Shown: in pieces, positions 19,473 to 29,902 of the stretch
Numbering within the stretch: the first letter of the stretch is position 1
Layout: each line of letters starts with the position of its first letter
Source: Gemella haemolysans
GTDB taxonomy: Bacteria > Bacillota > Bacilli > Staphylococcales > Gemellaceae
Length of the DNA: 64,000 nucleotides
Direction of reading: 5' to 3'
Assembly: GCF_028308085.1 (NCBI RefSeq)
Contig: NZ_JAQMFS010000094.1
Location: forward strand, 1 to 64,000
Made by a program: the position numbers and the translations under genes
The notes under the pieces: model-generated
Told to the model about the DNA's origin: nothing
The model's database searches: none
What the model saw: the letters and a program-made list of their open reading frames with translations, nothing else

Positions 19473-19504
19473 AAGACATCTAGAGAGAGATCTCTAAATG
19501 CCTT
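19473..19504 (-). terminator. Intrinsic terminator after the ABC exporter operon
   Basis: A 14-bp stem with two G-U pairs (19473-19486 with 19491-19504) and a U-rich tail on the minus strand, 6 bp past the stop codon. Confidence 0.85.
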
Positions 19505-19509
19505 TAATT

Positions 19510-21300
19510 TTATTCTGCAAATTGACTTTGATATAATTCTGAATAGAAACCTTTTTGTTCTAGTAATTCGTTATGGTTACCTTGTTCGATAATATCTCCA
19601 TCTTTTAATACCAGTATTTTGTCTGCATTTCTAATTGTTGATAAGCGGTGGGCTATTACGAATGTAGTACGACCTTCCATAAGTTTATTCATTGCTTTTT
19701 GAATTAGTACTTCTGTACGTGTATCTACACTTGAAGTTGCTTCATCAAGAATTAATATAGGTTTATCAGCAAGTATTGCACGAGCAATTGTTAATAATTG
19801 TTTCTGTCCTTGCGAGATATTTGAAGCATCTTCATTTAATTCCATATCATATCCACCCGGTAAAGTTTTAATAAAGTGATGAATGTGAGCTGCTTTAGCC
19901 GCTTCTATTACTTCTTCATCTGTAGCATCCAAACGACCATAGCGAAGGTTTTCCATTATTGTTCCTTTAAATAACCATGTATCTTGTAGTACCATTGTAA
20001 AGTAAGAACGAAGCTCAGCTCTATCTAATTTAGAAATATCTTTCCCATCAATATAAATATTTCCACCGTTGATATCATAGAATCTCAAAAGTAATTTAAC
20101 CATTGTTGTTTTACCTGCTCCTGTAGGTCCTACAATAGCAATCATTTCACCTTTTTTAACATCACTAGTAAAGTTTTTAATAATAATCTGATCTTCTACA
20201 TAGCCGAATTTAACTTTATCAAATACAACATTACCCTCTTTATTAGTAACTGTTTCAAGTACTTCTGCATCTTCTTCATCTTTAGCATCTAAGAACTCAA
20301 AAACTCTTTCTCCAGCCGCAGCCATCTTTTGAATTTCTGACATAGACTGTGCTATTTGACCAATTGGCTGAGTGAAGTTTCTTATATATTGGATAAAGGC
20401 TTGAATATCACCTACACCAATTGTTCCTTTAGAAACTAATAATCCACCTGAGAAAACAATACCAACATAACCTAGGTTACCAACAAAGTTAATCACAGGG
20501 AACATTAATCCTGAGAAGAAGTTTGCTTTCCATGATGATGTATATAATTGTTTATTTTTATCGTTGAACTCTTTTACACTTTTTTCTTTATAGTTGAATG
20601 CTGCAATAATATTCTGACCTGAGAAACTTTCTTCTACTTGCCCATTCACATCAGAAAGCATTTTTTGTTGGCTTCTGAAATATTTTTGACTCCATTTTGT
20701 TATAACGCCTAATAGGATTCCCGAAACAGGGATTAAAGCTAACGCAATAAGCGTCATTAAAGGACTTATTGTAAACATCATTACCAATACCCCTAAAACT
20801 GTTGCAGTATTAGAAATTATTTGTGTAAAACTTTGGTTAAGTGATTGACCTAATGTGTCCACGTCATTTGTTACACGTGATAAAGTTTCACCTACTGTAC
20901 GTTGTTCAAAGTATCCAACAGGTAAAGTATTTATTTTCTTACTTATATCTTTACGAATGTCATAAGTCATTTGTTGAGAAATATTACTCATCAACCAACC
21001 TTGAATAAACATGAATAATGATGAAAGTATATATAAACCTAATACAGTAAGTAAAATTCCTGCTATTTTCTCAAAGTTGATACTACCTTCATTACTAATC
21101 TTAGCTACTAAGCCTTCAAAAAGTTCAGTAGTTGCTTTCCCCATAATCTTAGGCCCTACTATACCAAATACAGTACTAGCTAATGCAAAGAATACAATCA
21201 ATATGCTTGAGAGTTTATACTGTGTAAACATCAGTTTGATAATTCTTTTTAATGTTCCAGAAAAGTTATTAGCTTTTTCTATTTTTTGATCTTTAGCCAT
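19510..21300 (-). CDS. ABC exporter half, canonical Walker B (heterodimer partner 2)
   Basis: 596 residues from ATG 21300, chosen over an upstream in-frame ATG because GGAGGT sits 7 nt before it. Type IV ABC exporter: six membrane helices (about 30-320) and an ATPase domain. Walker A GPTGAGKTT, Walker B ILILDEATSSVD with the catalytic Glu, H-loop IAHRLS. The signature is altered: NISQGQKQL instead of LSGGQ. It overlaps its partner gene by 8 bp. With the partner it should form a multidrug- or peptide-type heterodimer. Confidence 0.92.
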   Translation of the reverse strand: MAKDQKIEKANNFSGTLKRIIKLMFTQYKLSSILIVFFALASTVFGIVGPKIMGKATTELFEGLVAKISNEGSINFEKIAGILLTVLGLYILSSLFMFIQGWLMSNISQQMTYDIRKDISKKINTLPVGYFEQRTVGETLSRVTNDVDTLGQSLNQSFTQIISNTATVLGVLVMMFTISPLMTLIALALIPVSGILLGVITKWSQKYFRSQQKMLSDVNGQVEESFSGQNIIAAFNYKEKSVKEFNDKNKQLYTSSWKANFFSGLMFPVINFVGNLGYVGIVFSGGLLVSKGTIGVGDIQAFIQYIRNFTQPIGQIAQSMSEIQKMAAAGERVFEFLDAKDEEDAEVLETVTNKEGNVVFDKVKFGYVEDQIIIKNFTSDVKKGEMIAIVGPTGAGKTTMVKLLLRFYDINGGNIYIDGKDISKLDRAELRSYFTMVLQDTWLFKGTIMENLRYGRLDATDEEVIEAAKAAHIHHFIKTLPGGYDMELNEDASNISQGQKQLLTIARAILADKPILILDEATSSVDTRTEVLIQKAMNKLMEGRTTFVIAHRLSTIRNADKILVLKDGDIIEQGNHNELLEQKGFYSELYQSQFAE

Positions 21301-23446
21301 GATGTTTACCTCCTTTTTGTAATTCTTCTTCACTAAGTTGGCTTTCTGCAATTTCTAAATATGTTGGACAAGTTTCTAGAAGTTCTTGGTGTTTTCCGAT
21401 TCCAACTATTTTACCTTCATTCATTACGATAATCTTATCTGCATTTAAAATTGTTGCAATACGTTGGGCAACTATTATAGTAGTTACACCAGCCATTTCT
21501 TCTCTTAAAGTTTTCCTTAATTTAACATCTGTTTTATAGTCTAGTGCTGAAAAACTATCATCGAAAAGAAGTATCTTAGGATTTTTCGCTAACGCACGAG
21601 CAATTGAAAGACGTTGTTTCTGTCCACCAGAAACATTTGATCCACCTTGTGAAATCTCACTATTAAATTTATCTTCTTTTTCATTGATAAATTCTATTGC
21701 TTGAGCAATTTCAGCAGCTTTTCTCATTTGCTCATCAGAAATATTTTCATCAGCAAATTTAATATTTGATTCAATATTACCACTAAATAATACTCCTTTT
21801 TGAGGAACAAATCCTAAAGTGTCTCTTAATTTACTTAAACTTATATCTCTAATATTGACTCCATCAATTGAAATTTCACCTTCACTAGCATCGAAATATC
21901 TAGGAATCAAATGAAGCAATGTAGATTTACCACTACCCGTACTTCCTATAATTGCTGTAGTTTTTCCTGCTTCTGCTTCAAAGCTAATGTTACTTAATAC
22001 TGGACTATCAGCACCATCAAATGTAAAGCTAACATTATCAAATTTTAATGTACCCTTCACATCTTGAAGCTTACTATCATCAATATGTTTACTATCTACG
22101 ACAGTAACCTCTGTTTCCAGTACTTCATTAATACGGCCTGCTGCAACTTCTGCACGAGGTAATTGCATCATTAAGAATGTGAAGAATAAGAATGACATTA
22201 CTATTTGCATTGTATATGTAATAAATGCCATCATATCTCCAACTTGAATACTACCAGAATCTATATTTTTTCCACCAACCCAAATTATTAATAATGCAAT
22301 TCCATTCATTATTAATATAATCATTGGCATAAGCGCTGACAATGTTCTATTGATAAAAAGTTGTTCATTTTTAAGAACAGTATTTTCTTTATCAAATCTT
22401 TCTTCTTCGTATTTTTCACGTCCAAAAACTCGGATTACAGAAATACCAGTTAATGCTTCGCGAGTCACTAAGTTAACTCTATCTATTAATTTCTGCATAA
22501 TTTTGAATTTAGGCATTACTAAGAATGAGATTATTCCTATTGTTAACCCTAGAATACCTACACCTAATGCGATTATCCAAGTCATACCTGTATCTGTTTG
22601 TGTAACTTTGTAAACTCCGTATACTGCCATCATAGGTGCATAAATCGCAATAAATAACATCATATTTAAAGCATTTTGGATTTGTTGAATATCATTTGTA
22701 CTTCTTGTAATTAATGAAGCAGTTGAAAATTTATCGATATCTTGTTTAGAAAATGATAGTACCTTGTTATACAATTTCTCACGCAAGTTATATGCTATTT
22801 CCGAAGAAATTCTACTAGCAATAAAATTCGAAATAATACTACCAATACCTGAAATAAATGTCACGATTATCATCATGATTCCTACTTCTTTAAGGTAATT
22901 TTTTCTAATTTCGTTAGTGTCGATACCTACATTATTTCTATATTCTTCTTTTACATAACGAATACCAGCCTGTTTTGTAATCATATCTGCTGAATTTCCT
23001 AAGTCACTAATTGATTTATTCTTTTGTTCAATTAAGCTATCTTTTTTAACTAAACCTAGTTTTACTCCTTCTGCAACCTTTGCTAAGTCTAGGTTTTCAG
23101 ATTTTGCACCAGATACTACAGTCATAGTATTTTTTAATATATCATTTAATTCACTACGTTCTTGCTCATTAATGCTATCAAGTTTATAAACATCACCGTC
23201 TTTTGTATATTTAGATGTTACTTTCTTGATTTCATCGTCTGTCATGAATAATTCTAATTCATTTAATGACTTTTTGCTGATTTTTTCAGGAACGGAATCT
23301 TCAATACCACTTTGTTGAATACCTTTATCCACAATATTACTTGTATAGGTTGGTAATGCAAGCTCTGCGACAACACGAACTCCTAATATCGCAACTAAAA
23401 ATATCATCGGTACTAAGAAACCTTTTAAATATTTAATTAGTTTCAT
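21293..23446 (-). CDS. ABC exporter half, degenerate Walker B (heterodimer partner 1)
   Basis: 717 residues. TM1 is followed by an unusually long extracytoplasmic insertion (about 35-185), absent from the partner. The ATPase domain has Walker A GSTGSGKST, a normal signature NVSGGQKQR, but Walker B ILLFDDSFSALD with Asp in place of the catalytic Glu, and Gln in the H-loop (VAQRIA). This matches the degenerate-site subunit of asymmetric exporters such as BmrCD and TM287/288. It overlaps the upstream marR by 14 bp. Substrate unknown. Confidence 0.92.
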   Translation of the reverse strand: MKLIKYLKGFLVPMIFLVAILGVRVVAELALPTYTSNIVDKGIQQSGIEDSVPEKISKKSLNELELFMTDDEIKKVTSKYTKDGDVYKLDSINEQERSELNDILKNTMTVVSGAKSENLDLAKVAEGVKLGLVKKDSLIEQKNKSISDLGNSADMITKQAGIRYVKEEYRNNVGIDTNEIRKNYLKEVGIMMIIVTFISGIGSIISNFIASRISSEIAYNLREKLYNKVLSFSKQDIDKFSTASLITRSTNDIQQIQNALNMMLFIAIYAPMMAVYGVYKVTQTDTGMTWIIALGVGILGLTIGIISFLVMPKFKIMQKLIDRVNLVTREALTGISVIRVFGREKYEEERFDKENTVLKNEQLFINRTLSALMPMIILIMNGIALLIIWVGGKNIDSGSIQVGDMMAFITYTMQIVMSFLFFTFLMMQLPRAEVAAGRINEVLETEVTVVDSKHIDDSKLQDVKGTLKFDNVSFTFDGADSPVLSNISFEAEAGKTTAIIGSTGSGKSTLLHLIPRYFDASEGEISIDGVNIRDISLSKLRDTLGFVPQKGVLFSGNIESNIKFADENISDEQMRKAAEIAQAIEFINEKEDKFNSEISQGGSNVSGGQKQRLSIARALAKNPKILLFDDSFSALDYKTDVKLRKTLREEMAGVTTIIVAQRIATILNADKIIVMNEGKIVGIGKHQELLETCPTYLEIAESQLSEEELQKGGKHHG

Positions 23447-23897
23447 TTTTTTCCTCCTTTTCTTGTAGTTCTTCTCTTAATACTAGATTTGTTTTTGTTA
23501 GCAATATATTAAATGCTTCCTTTTCTCGAGCATCAAATTTATTCCACATAGATTCGAACCAAGCTTCATAAGCTCTTCTATGTGATTCTATGCATGCGGC
23601 TCCTTTTTCAGATAAACTAAGATATTTTTTCCTTTTATCTTTTTCATCTGTACTTTGAACAACAAAATCTTTTTCTAGTAATTCACTTACAAGTGCTGTA
23701 ACTCTAGGTTTTGTCACATGTAGTTCTTCACCTAACTCCTGCATAGTAATTTTCCCTTTACAAGATAAAAATAACATTGCTTGAAATTCAGGTTTTCTAT
23801 ACGGTGTATCACTTTTCTTATGAAATCTTTTCATTATCAATCTAAATTCTTCCATCATATCCATTGCTACGTGATATGATATTTCATTTCCACTCAT
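23433..23897 (-). CDS. MarR-family regulator of the ABC exporter
   Basis: 154 residues, winged helix with ITMQELGEELHVTKPRVTALV as helix-turn-helix and STDEKDKRKKYLSLSEKG as the wing. First gene of marR-ABC-ABC, with overlapping ends throughout, so it almost certainly represses its own operon and responds to an exporter substrate. Palindromic sites lie over the predicted transcription start. A Cys in FLSCKGK precedes the HTH; a redox role is possible but unproven. Confidence 0.93.
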   Translation of the reverse strand: MSGNEISYHVAMDMMEEFRLIMKRFHKKSDTPYRKPEFQAMLFLSCKGKITMQELGEELHVTKPRVTALVSELLEKDFVVQSTDEKDKRKKYLSLSEKGAACIESHRRAYEAWFESMWNKFDAREKEAFNILLTKTNLVLREELQEKEEKNETN

Positions 23898-23935
23898 TTT
23901 CTACCTCCTTTAATTTTATAAATTAGTTCACAACA

Positions 23936-23962
23936 TTAACTAATTAGTTAACCTTGTTAACT
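23936..23962 (-). promoter_or_regulatory. Overlapping MarR operator palindromes
   Basis: TTAACTAATTAGTTAA (23936-23951) is a perfect 16-bp palindrome. AGTTAAC-CTT-GTTAACT (23946-23962) is a perfect 7-3-7 repeat. They share an arm and cover the predicted start site just downstream of the -10 box. Confidence 0.8.
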
Positions 23963-23991
23963 ATTATATTTTATTTTATACTATTAGTCAA
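23963..23991 (-). promoter_or_regulatory. Promoter of the marR-ABC-ABC operon
   Basis: TTGACT (23991-23986) and TATAAT (23968-23963), 17-bp spacing, abutting the operator palindromes. Confidence 0.85.
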
Positions 23992-24014
23992 TAAAAATTT
24001 TGATTTTAAATAAA

Positions 24015-24049
24015 AAAGATTAACCTAGAAGTTATCTAAGTTAATCTTT
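24015..24049 (-). terminator. Intrinsic terminator after the LytH-like gene
   Basis: A 15-bp stem with one wobble pair (24015-24029 with 24035-24049) and a U-rich tail on the minus strand, 5 bp past the stop codon. Confidence 0.88.
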
Positions 24050-24053
24050 ATTT

Positions 24054-25499
24054 TTATTTACTAAATACCCAAGCTTGAGCAATATTATTTTTTAGATCAT
24101 TTTCTGTAAAGCCATTATAACTTGTAAGTTTTACATCATCATCATTTGGATCATTTATATAGAATTTGTCATCTTCAAAGCCTCTAATAACTTTGTACGT
24201 CACTCTATCACCAAATACACCAGATTTTAATCTAACAAGAACTGGCTTATTATCTTTTATGGCACTTTCTATATTTTCGATTAATTTGTCCGTCTCAACT
24301 CTTTCAACCTTAAGATTATATTTATCTGCGAAAGCTGAAACAATTGTAGGTTGTGTCCCTTGATTTTTAATATAGTATTTATTTCCTGCCCAAGACGCAA
24401 GTTCTTCTACAGTTGCTTCATCTTTACCTATATACTTCGCAATCATAGCAAGTGAAATAATAGCATCTCCATTGGTTTCGATTGTTTTCTTACTATCTAA
24501 TCCATATGAAATATTTTTATATGCATCTTGTTTCATATAATACATAGGAACAGAAAGACCTTTTTGAGGTAAGTTTAGTAACTGTTCTTTTCTCTTAGCA
24601 TTATAATTATCGACATTTATTAGATAATATAAGTAGCCTTCGATTCCCTCTTTTAATGAATCTATATACTGTTTATTCACAGTTTCATTATTTAATAAGT
24701 CAACATCAACTTTTTTATCTAAATTTGCTGATATTACTTTTACTTGTGGTAATTTATCACTAAGTTGAGAAAAATTCCCTTGTTTTTCAGAAGATGATAC
24801 TTTTGATAAATAGTGATCTGAAAGATTTTTCTCGATGCTTCTTGCTACTATTGAAGACTGTTGAGTTCCGTAGTATATCTTCACTCCAAAAGTATCTTTA
24901 TTACTAGTGTTTGTAGTATCTATATCCATTAACAATTCTACTGAATTTTCAGCAGCAATTTTTGTTATTTCTTCCTTTGTAGGCGAAATATCATCATTAT
25001 CTCTAGTTAAAATCACTTTTATACCATCTTTTTCTAACAACTCTTTTAGTTGTTTAGCTACTTTTAGATTATAAGACTTAGAGTGTACTCCTTTATAATC
25101 TACATCCTCATCTTGTTTCGTTACTGGATTTAATAATATTGAATAAGATTTTAACTTTTCTTTATTCTGATCTTCAGGGCTCTTCTGTCCACTTCCCAAA
25201 ATGCTCCATCCTGGCACCCATCCAACAAAACTATCATTTGTTTTAATCTCATACCAAGTATCCGACTTACTTAGCATTTCAACATTATCCCCAGCAGTTA
25301 CTTTTTTTAATACTGGATATGTATCATCCGGACCTGTTCTCAGCTCTATTTCTTTAGAAATAGTAATATTATTCTGAGCATCAGCCGAAGGATTCATCTT
25401 TTCTCCAATGAAGTTTATAAGCCCTCCTATTACTAATAATAATAGTAGCGCAAAAATTACTAATAATACTCCATTTCTATTTCTTCTTTTTATTCTCAT
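24054..25499 (-). CDS. LytH-like membrane-anchored protein with catalytically dead amidase and C39-like domains
   Basis: 481 residues from ATG 25499 (AGGAA upstream, one base past the dtd stop codon). Layout: TM helix 11-31, bacterial SH3 domain (about 44-98; IELRTGPDDTYPVLKKV, WYEIKT, VGWVPGW), Amidase_3-like region (about 115-290), C39-like papain-fold region (about 315-475). In active LytH the zinc ligands sit in DPGHGG, a Glu before the helix, SIHND and LLELGY. Here the aligned stretches are NPVTKQ, HSKSYNL, MDIDTT and VKVISAN, so all are lost. The C39-like region has NGDAIISLAM instead of GCGPTS and no His in TYKVIRGFEDDKFYINDP. Probably a binding or regulatory wall protein. Confidence 0.85.
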   Translation of the reverse strand: MRIKRRNRNGVLLVIFALLLLLVIGGLINFIGEKMNPSADAQNNITISKEIELRTGPDDTYPVLKKVTAGDNVEMLSKSDTWYEIKTNDSFVGWVPGWSILGSGQKSPEDQNKEKLKSYSILLNPVTKQDEDVDYKGVHSKSYNLKVAKQLKELLEKDGIKVILTRDNDDISPTKEEITKIAAENSVELLMDIDTTNTSNKDTFGVKIYYGTQQSSIVARSIEKNLSDHYLSKVSSSEKQGNFSQLSDKLPQVKVISANLDKKVDVDLLNNETVNKQYIDSLKEGIEGYLYYLINVDNYNAKRKEQLLNLPQKGLSVPMYYMKQDAYKNISYGLDSKKTIETNGDAIISLAMIAKYIGKDEATVEELASWAGNKYYIKNQGTQPTIVSAFADKYNLKVERVETDKLIENIESAIKDNKPVLVRLKSGVFGDRVTYKVIRGFEDDKFYINDPNDDDVKLTSYNGFTENDLKNNIAQAWVFSK

Positions 25500-25500
25500 A

Positions 25501-25953
25501 TTAATTTCCTGCTGATAGTTTTTCGTAAACAATAGTTACTGGACCATCATTAACAATATTCACTTCCATCATTGTTTGGAAAATTCCAGTCTCTACCTTT
25601 ACACCTTCTTCTCTTAGATATTCATTAAATTTTTCATATAACTCATTAGCTTTTTCTGCACCTGCAGCACTGGTAAAACTAGGTCTATTACCTTTCTTAG
25701 TATCTGCATATAAAGTAAATTGTGAAACTGATAATATACTTCCACCTACATCTTTTAGACTTAGGTTAATTTTATCATTTTCATCTTCAAATAAACGAGC
25801 TTGTGAAATTTTTTTAGCTAAATACTTTGCATCTTCTTCAGTAGACTCCTTATGTACTCCTACTAGAAGACAGTATCCTTTATCAATACTTCCCACAATT
25901 TTATTGTCTACACTAACGCTAGCTTTTTTAACCTTCTGCAATACAATTTTCAT
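25501..25953 (-). CDS. dtd: D-aminoacyl-tRNA deacylase
   Basis: Hydrolyses D-amino acids (and Gly) mischarged on tRNA. 150 residues, full length. Family motifs are [20 protein letters not shown], containing the SQ site, and the C-terminal [10 protein letters not shown] with its cis Gly-Pro. It lies between rel and the lytH-like gene, the staphylococcal order, and ends one base before the next start codon. Confidence 0.97.
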   Translation of the reverse strand: MKIVLQKVKKASVSVDNKIVGSIDKGYCLLVGVHKESTEEDAKYLAKKISQARLFEDENDKINLSLKDVGGSILSVSQFTLYADTKKGNRPSFTSAAGAEKANELYEKFNEYLREEGVKVETGIFQTMMEVNIVNDGPVTIVYEKLSAGN

Positions 25954-25961
25954 ATTTTCAC

Positions 25962-28139
25962 CTATTTAACTATTCTTTCTACACTATAAACATCTGGAAT
26001 CTGTCTAAGTTTTTTAATCATAAATTCACATTCACTAACATTTTTCACATATATTCCAATAGTTATTACACACGTTTTATCAACTTTAGATTCAGAATTT
26101 AATTTTTTAATTTCTACTCTACTCTCACTCAATGTTAATAGTACATTTTGTAGTAATAAATCTCTATCAAAAGCATGTATTTGTAATGTAACACTATAAC
26201 GACGAGCGTTTAAGCTTTCAACCCATTCAACTTCAAGTAGTCTAGCTTTGTCCTCTTCTGTTAAATTAGGACAGTTATGTCTGTGAACAGTAACCCCACG
26301 TCCTTTGGTAATAAATCCAACTATCTCATCTCCAGGTATAGGCTGACAACATTTTGATAATCTAACAAGAATATTATCAACACCTTTTACATAAACACCT
26401 GTTTCAGTCACTATTTTTTTAGTTTCTTCTGCATTGAAAAGTTTCTCAATTTTTTCTTGAGTCATCTTTTCTTTTCTAATTTTCTCAGTCAATCTAGCAA
26501 ATACTTTATTAGCCGTAATTCCACCATAACCAATAGCAACATACATTTCTTCAAGATTAGCAAATTTATATTTATTAAGTGCAACTGCAATATTTTCATC
26601 TGTTAACACTTCATCAATATCAAAGTTATTTGCTTTAATCTCATCTTTTAATAATATTTCACCTTTAACTAAATTTTCTTCACGAGCAGCTTTTTTGAAG
26701 AATGCTTTAATTTTTGATTTAGTTTGTGATGATGTAGCTATTTCTAACCAAGAGCGTTTTGGCCCTGTAGAATTTTTACTAGTACGAATATCACAAATTT
26801 CACCAGTAGATAATACATAATCAAATGGTTCTATTTTATCATTTACTGTTGCCCCTACCATTTTATTACCTACTTCCGAGTGAATCGCATAGGCAAAGTC
26901 CACAATACATGATCCTTTTGGTAATTCTATAATATCACTATTTGGTGTGAATACATAGATTTTATCACTTAATAAATCTACTTTTAATGATTCCATAAAG
27001 CTTTCTGCTGTTGCTTCAGTTTCGTCATTTTCAGCGATTTTTTGGAACCAATTTAATTTTTCATAAAAGTTATTATTTTTATTTACTTTCTTACCTTCTT
27101 TATATGCCCAGTGTGCAGCAATCCCTTTTTCAGCAATTTCATGCATTTCATAAGTTCTAATTTGAACTTCTAAGGTTTGGCCATCCGGAGCAATTACCGT
27201 AGTATGTAGTGATTGGTACATATTAGGTTTTGGCATAGCAATATAGTCCTTGATTCTTCCTGGAATAGGAACCCAAAGATTATTTACCAACCCCAAAGTA
27301 GCATAACAATCAGCCACACTATCAACTAACACACGAACAGCTAATAGATCATAAATTTGGTCAAAAGTTTTATTTTGTTTAACCATTTTTTTATAAATAC
27401 TATAAATATGTTTTGGTCTACCAGTAACTTGGGCTTTAATGTTGTTTTCAGCTAAAATCGAGGTAATACTTGAACATGCATCTTTTATGCTTTCTTCCCT
27501 AGCACTTCTTTTCTGTTTCATCATTCCTACTATTGAGAAATATTGAGATGGATGTAAATATCTAAGTGAAGTATCTTCTAGTTCCCATTTCACCGCACTA
27601 ATCCCTAATCTATGAGCTAAAGGCGCATAAATTTCAAGTGTCTCACTAGAAATTTCACGTTGTTTTTCCTCTCTCATATATTTCATAGTTCTCATATTAT
27701 GTAGCCTATCTGCTAACTTAACGAAAATTACACGCAAGTCCTTTGCTATAGATACAAATAGTTTTCTATGATTTTCTGCTTGTGATTGTTTTTTAGAGCG
27801 GAATTTTACTTTATCTAATTTTGTAACACCATCAACTATTACAGCTATATCTTCACCAAATGTTTCTTTAATATCATCAAATGTATACTTAGTATCTTCC
27901 ACAACATCATGTAAAAATCCTGCACAAATTGTTGCATAATCTAATTTAAGCTCAGTTAAAATTCCTGCAACTTGAACTGGGTGTAATATGTATGGTTCCC
28001 CTGATTTTCTAAATTGTCCTTCATGAGCAACTTTTGCAAATTCATAAGCTTTTCTTATTATTTTTATTTGCTCTTCTGATAAATATTTACTCGCCATATC
28101 TTCTACATTTTCATAACTATATGGATATTCAAGATTCAC
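25962..28139 (-). CDS. rel: Bifunctional (p)ppGpp synthetase/hydrolase, RelA/SpoT family
   Basis: 725-residue long RSH protein controlling the stringent response. GTG start (28139) behind AGGAGGAA. Domains: HD hydrolase (about 30-190; HPVQVAGIL and FLHDVVEDT), synthetase (about 240-350; [21 protein letters not shown]), TGS (about 395-455; [15 protein letters not shown]), zinc-finger-like region ([19 protein letters not shown]) and a C-terminal ACT/RRM domain. Both active sites look intact, as in the single Rel of most Firmicutes. dtd follows at 8 bp. Confidence 0.97.
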   Translation of the reverse strand: MNLEYPYSYENVEDMASKYLSEEQIKIIRKAYEFAKVAHEGQFRKSGEPYILHPVQVAGILTELKLDYATICAGFLHDVVEDTKYTFDDIKETFGEDIAVIVDGVTKLDKVKFRSKKQSQAENHRKLFVSIAKDLRVIFVKLADRLHNMRTMKYMREEKQREISSETLEIYAPLAHRLGISAVKWELEDTSLRYLHPSQYFSIVGMMKQKRSAREESIKDACSSITSILAENNIKAQVTGRPKHIYSIYKKMVKQNKTFDQIYDLLAVRVLVDSVADCYATLGLVNNLWVPIPGRIKDYIAMPKPNMYQSLHTTVIAPDGQTLEVQIRTYEMHEIAEKGIAAHWAYKEGKKVNKNNNFYEKLNWFQKIAENDETEATAESFMESLKVDLLSDKIYVFTPNSDIIELPKGSCIVDFAYAIHSEVGNKMVGATVNDKIEPFDYVLSTGEICDIRTSKNSTGPKRSWLEIATSSQTKSKIKAFFKKAAREENLVKGEILLKDEIKANNFDIDEVLTDENIAVALNKYKFANLEEMYVAIGYGGITANKVFARLTEKIRKEKMTQEKIEKLFNAEETKKIVTETGVYVKGVDNILVRLSKCCQPIPGDEIVGFITKGRGVTVHRHNCPNLTEEDKARLLEVEWVESLNARRYSVTLQIHAFDRDLLLQNVLLTLSESRVEIKKLNSESKVDKTCVITIGIYVKNVSECEFMIKKLRQIPDVYSVERIVK

Positions 28140-28347
28140 AGAAATTCCTCCTTTATCAAAATTTAATCTACCCTTTATAATACCACAAATTAAGGAAAAT
28201 TTCCCGTGATTTAACTAAAAATATTACAATTTTAAAGTATTTTCATAATTTACTTAATTAGCTATTAAAAACTATATTAGCAATTCAATTGATAGATATT
28301 CTCGACAATAAAATTATAATGTATCTTTTTACTTTATAATAAAAAAA

Positions 28348-28370
28348 TTCTAGTTCAACACGAACTAGAA
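28348..28370 (-). terminator. Intrinsic terminator after lysP
   Basis: A perfect 9-bp stem TTCTAGTTC/GAACTAGAA with a 5-nt loop and a run of seven U on the minus strand, 8 bp past the stop codon. Confidence 0.92.
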
Positions 28371-28378
28371 CTTTTTTA

Positions 28379-29875
28379 TTATTTAGTATCTACATCTTGA
28401 GATAAATCAACTTTATCTAAAGGAATTACTTTTGTTTTATATCTAATTTTGTGGTAAAGATAGAAGAATAAGAAGATTGGAACTCCCATATATGTTGTTA
28501 ACATTCCACTCCAGTTTACCACACCTTTAGTAATAAGTTCTGTATCTTGTCCAATAATAACGATGATACATAATACTAAAGCGATAATTGGACCTGCTGG
28601 GAACCATTTAGCTCTATATTTAAGATCATTTAAATCTTTACCTTGAGTAACATATGCTCTTCTAAATCTATAGTGACTTAGCGCTATACCTAGCCAAGCG
28701 ATAAATCCAGTTAATCCACTAGCAGCTACGATATAAGTATATGCATTAGCATTTGTAAGTTGGATTAAGAAAATAAAGAATACTACCGCTGCTGTTGCGA
28801 TTAACGAAATAACTGGCGTTCCGTATTTAGTAACACGACCAAAAATTGGGAATGCTAATTTTTCTTTACTCATCGCATAAAGCATTCTTGTTGATGCATA
28901 CATTCCTGAGTTACCAGCTGATAAAATTGATGTTAAAATTACTGCATTCATAACACTTGCTGCTAAAGCAAATCCTGCATTTTTGAAGACAATTGTAAAT
29001 GGTGATTTAGCAATTTCTTCAGAGCTTGCAGCTCCTAATAAATCTGGTGAAGTATAAGGAATTAATAATCCAATAACTAAGATAGCTAGTACGTAGAAGA
29101 TTAAAATTCTCCAGAATACTTGTTTTACAGCTTTTGGAATACTTTTCTCAGGATTTTCACTTTCACCAGCAGTAATACCGATTAACTCAGTACCTTGGAA
29201 TGAATATCCAGCAATTAAGAATACTCCAAGTGTAGCAAGGATTTGGCTTGATAATGAAGTATCTTCTCCGATAAATGGTGCATCACCAATTGTTAAGTTT
29301 TTGAATCCAATATATTCTCCACCTAAAATACCAAAGATAGTTAAACATCCAACTACTAGGAAGATGATTACTACTACTACTTTGATAAGTGCGAACCAGT
29401 ATTCACTTTCACCATAAACTTTAACACTAAGTGAGTTTAAAGCGATAATAATAACTAGGAATAATAAACTCCAAGCCCAGTGAGGAAGTACTCGCATAGG
29501 CTCCCAGTAACTAATTGCTAATGCAGATAACTCTACGTCAGCTGCTACTGTAATTACCCAGTTAAACCAATAGTTCCATCCTAAAGCAAATCCTAATGAT
29601 GGATCCACATAACGTGTTGCATATGTACTAAACGATCCTGATGTAGGAAGATATGTTGCCATTTCCCCTAATGATGTCATTAAGAAGTACACCATAAGTC
29701 CAATACATAGATAAGCTACTATAGCTCCTCCAGGTCCTGCACTTTGAATTGCTTGACCACTTGTCATGAATAATCCACTACCGATACATCCACCGATAGC
29801 AATCATACTAATATGACGTGATCGTAAATTTCTTTTTACTTCTGTTGCATTATTGTTATTGCTGTTGTTTGTCAT
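28379..29875 (-). CDS. lysP: Lysine-specific permease
   Basis: 498-residue APC-family transporter with about 12 helices. The start is ATG 29875 behind AAGGAGG. An in-frame ATG at 29920 is rejected because it lies inside the riboswitch terminator. N-terminal RSRHISMIAIGGCIGSGLF, then LGEMATYLPTSGSFSTYATRYVD and LGWNYWFNWVITVAADVELS, are typical of LysP. The lysine riboswitch in its leader is the strongest evidence for lysine as substrate. Confidence 0.93.
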   Translation of the reverse strand: MTNNSNNNNATEVKRNLRSRHISMIAIGGCIGSGLFMTSGQAIQSAGPGGAIVAYLCIGLMVYFLMTSLGEMATYLPTSGSFSTYATRYVDPSLGFALGWNYWFNWVITVAADVELSALAISYWEPMRVLPHWAWSLLFLVIIIALNSLSVKVYGESEYWFALIKVVVVIIFLVVGCLTIFGILGGEYIGFKNLTIGDAPFIGEDTSLSSQILATLGVFLIAGYSFQGTELIGITAGESENPEKSIPKAVKQVFWRILIFYVLAILVIGLLIPYTSPDLLGAASSEEIAKSPFTIVFKNAGFALAASVMNAVILTSILSAGNSGMYASTRMLYAMSKEKLAFPIFGRVTKYGTPVISLIATAAVVFFIFLIQLTNANAYTYIVAASGLTGFIAWLGIALSHYRFRRAYVTQGKDLNDLKYRAKWFPAGPIIALVLCIIVIIGQDTELITKGVVNWSGMLTTYMGVPIFLFFYLYHKIRYKTKVIPLDKVDLSQDVDTK

Positions 29876-29902
29876 AATAAAAACCTCCTTGATAAAATAA
29901 AA

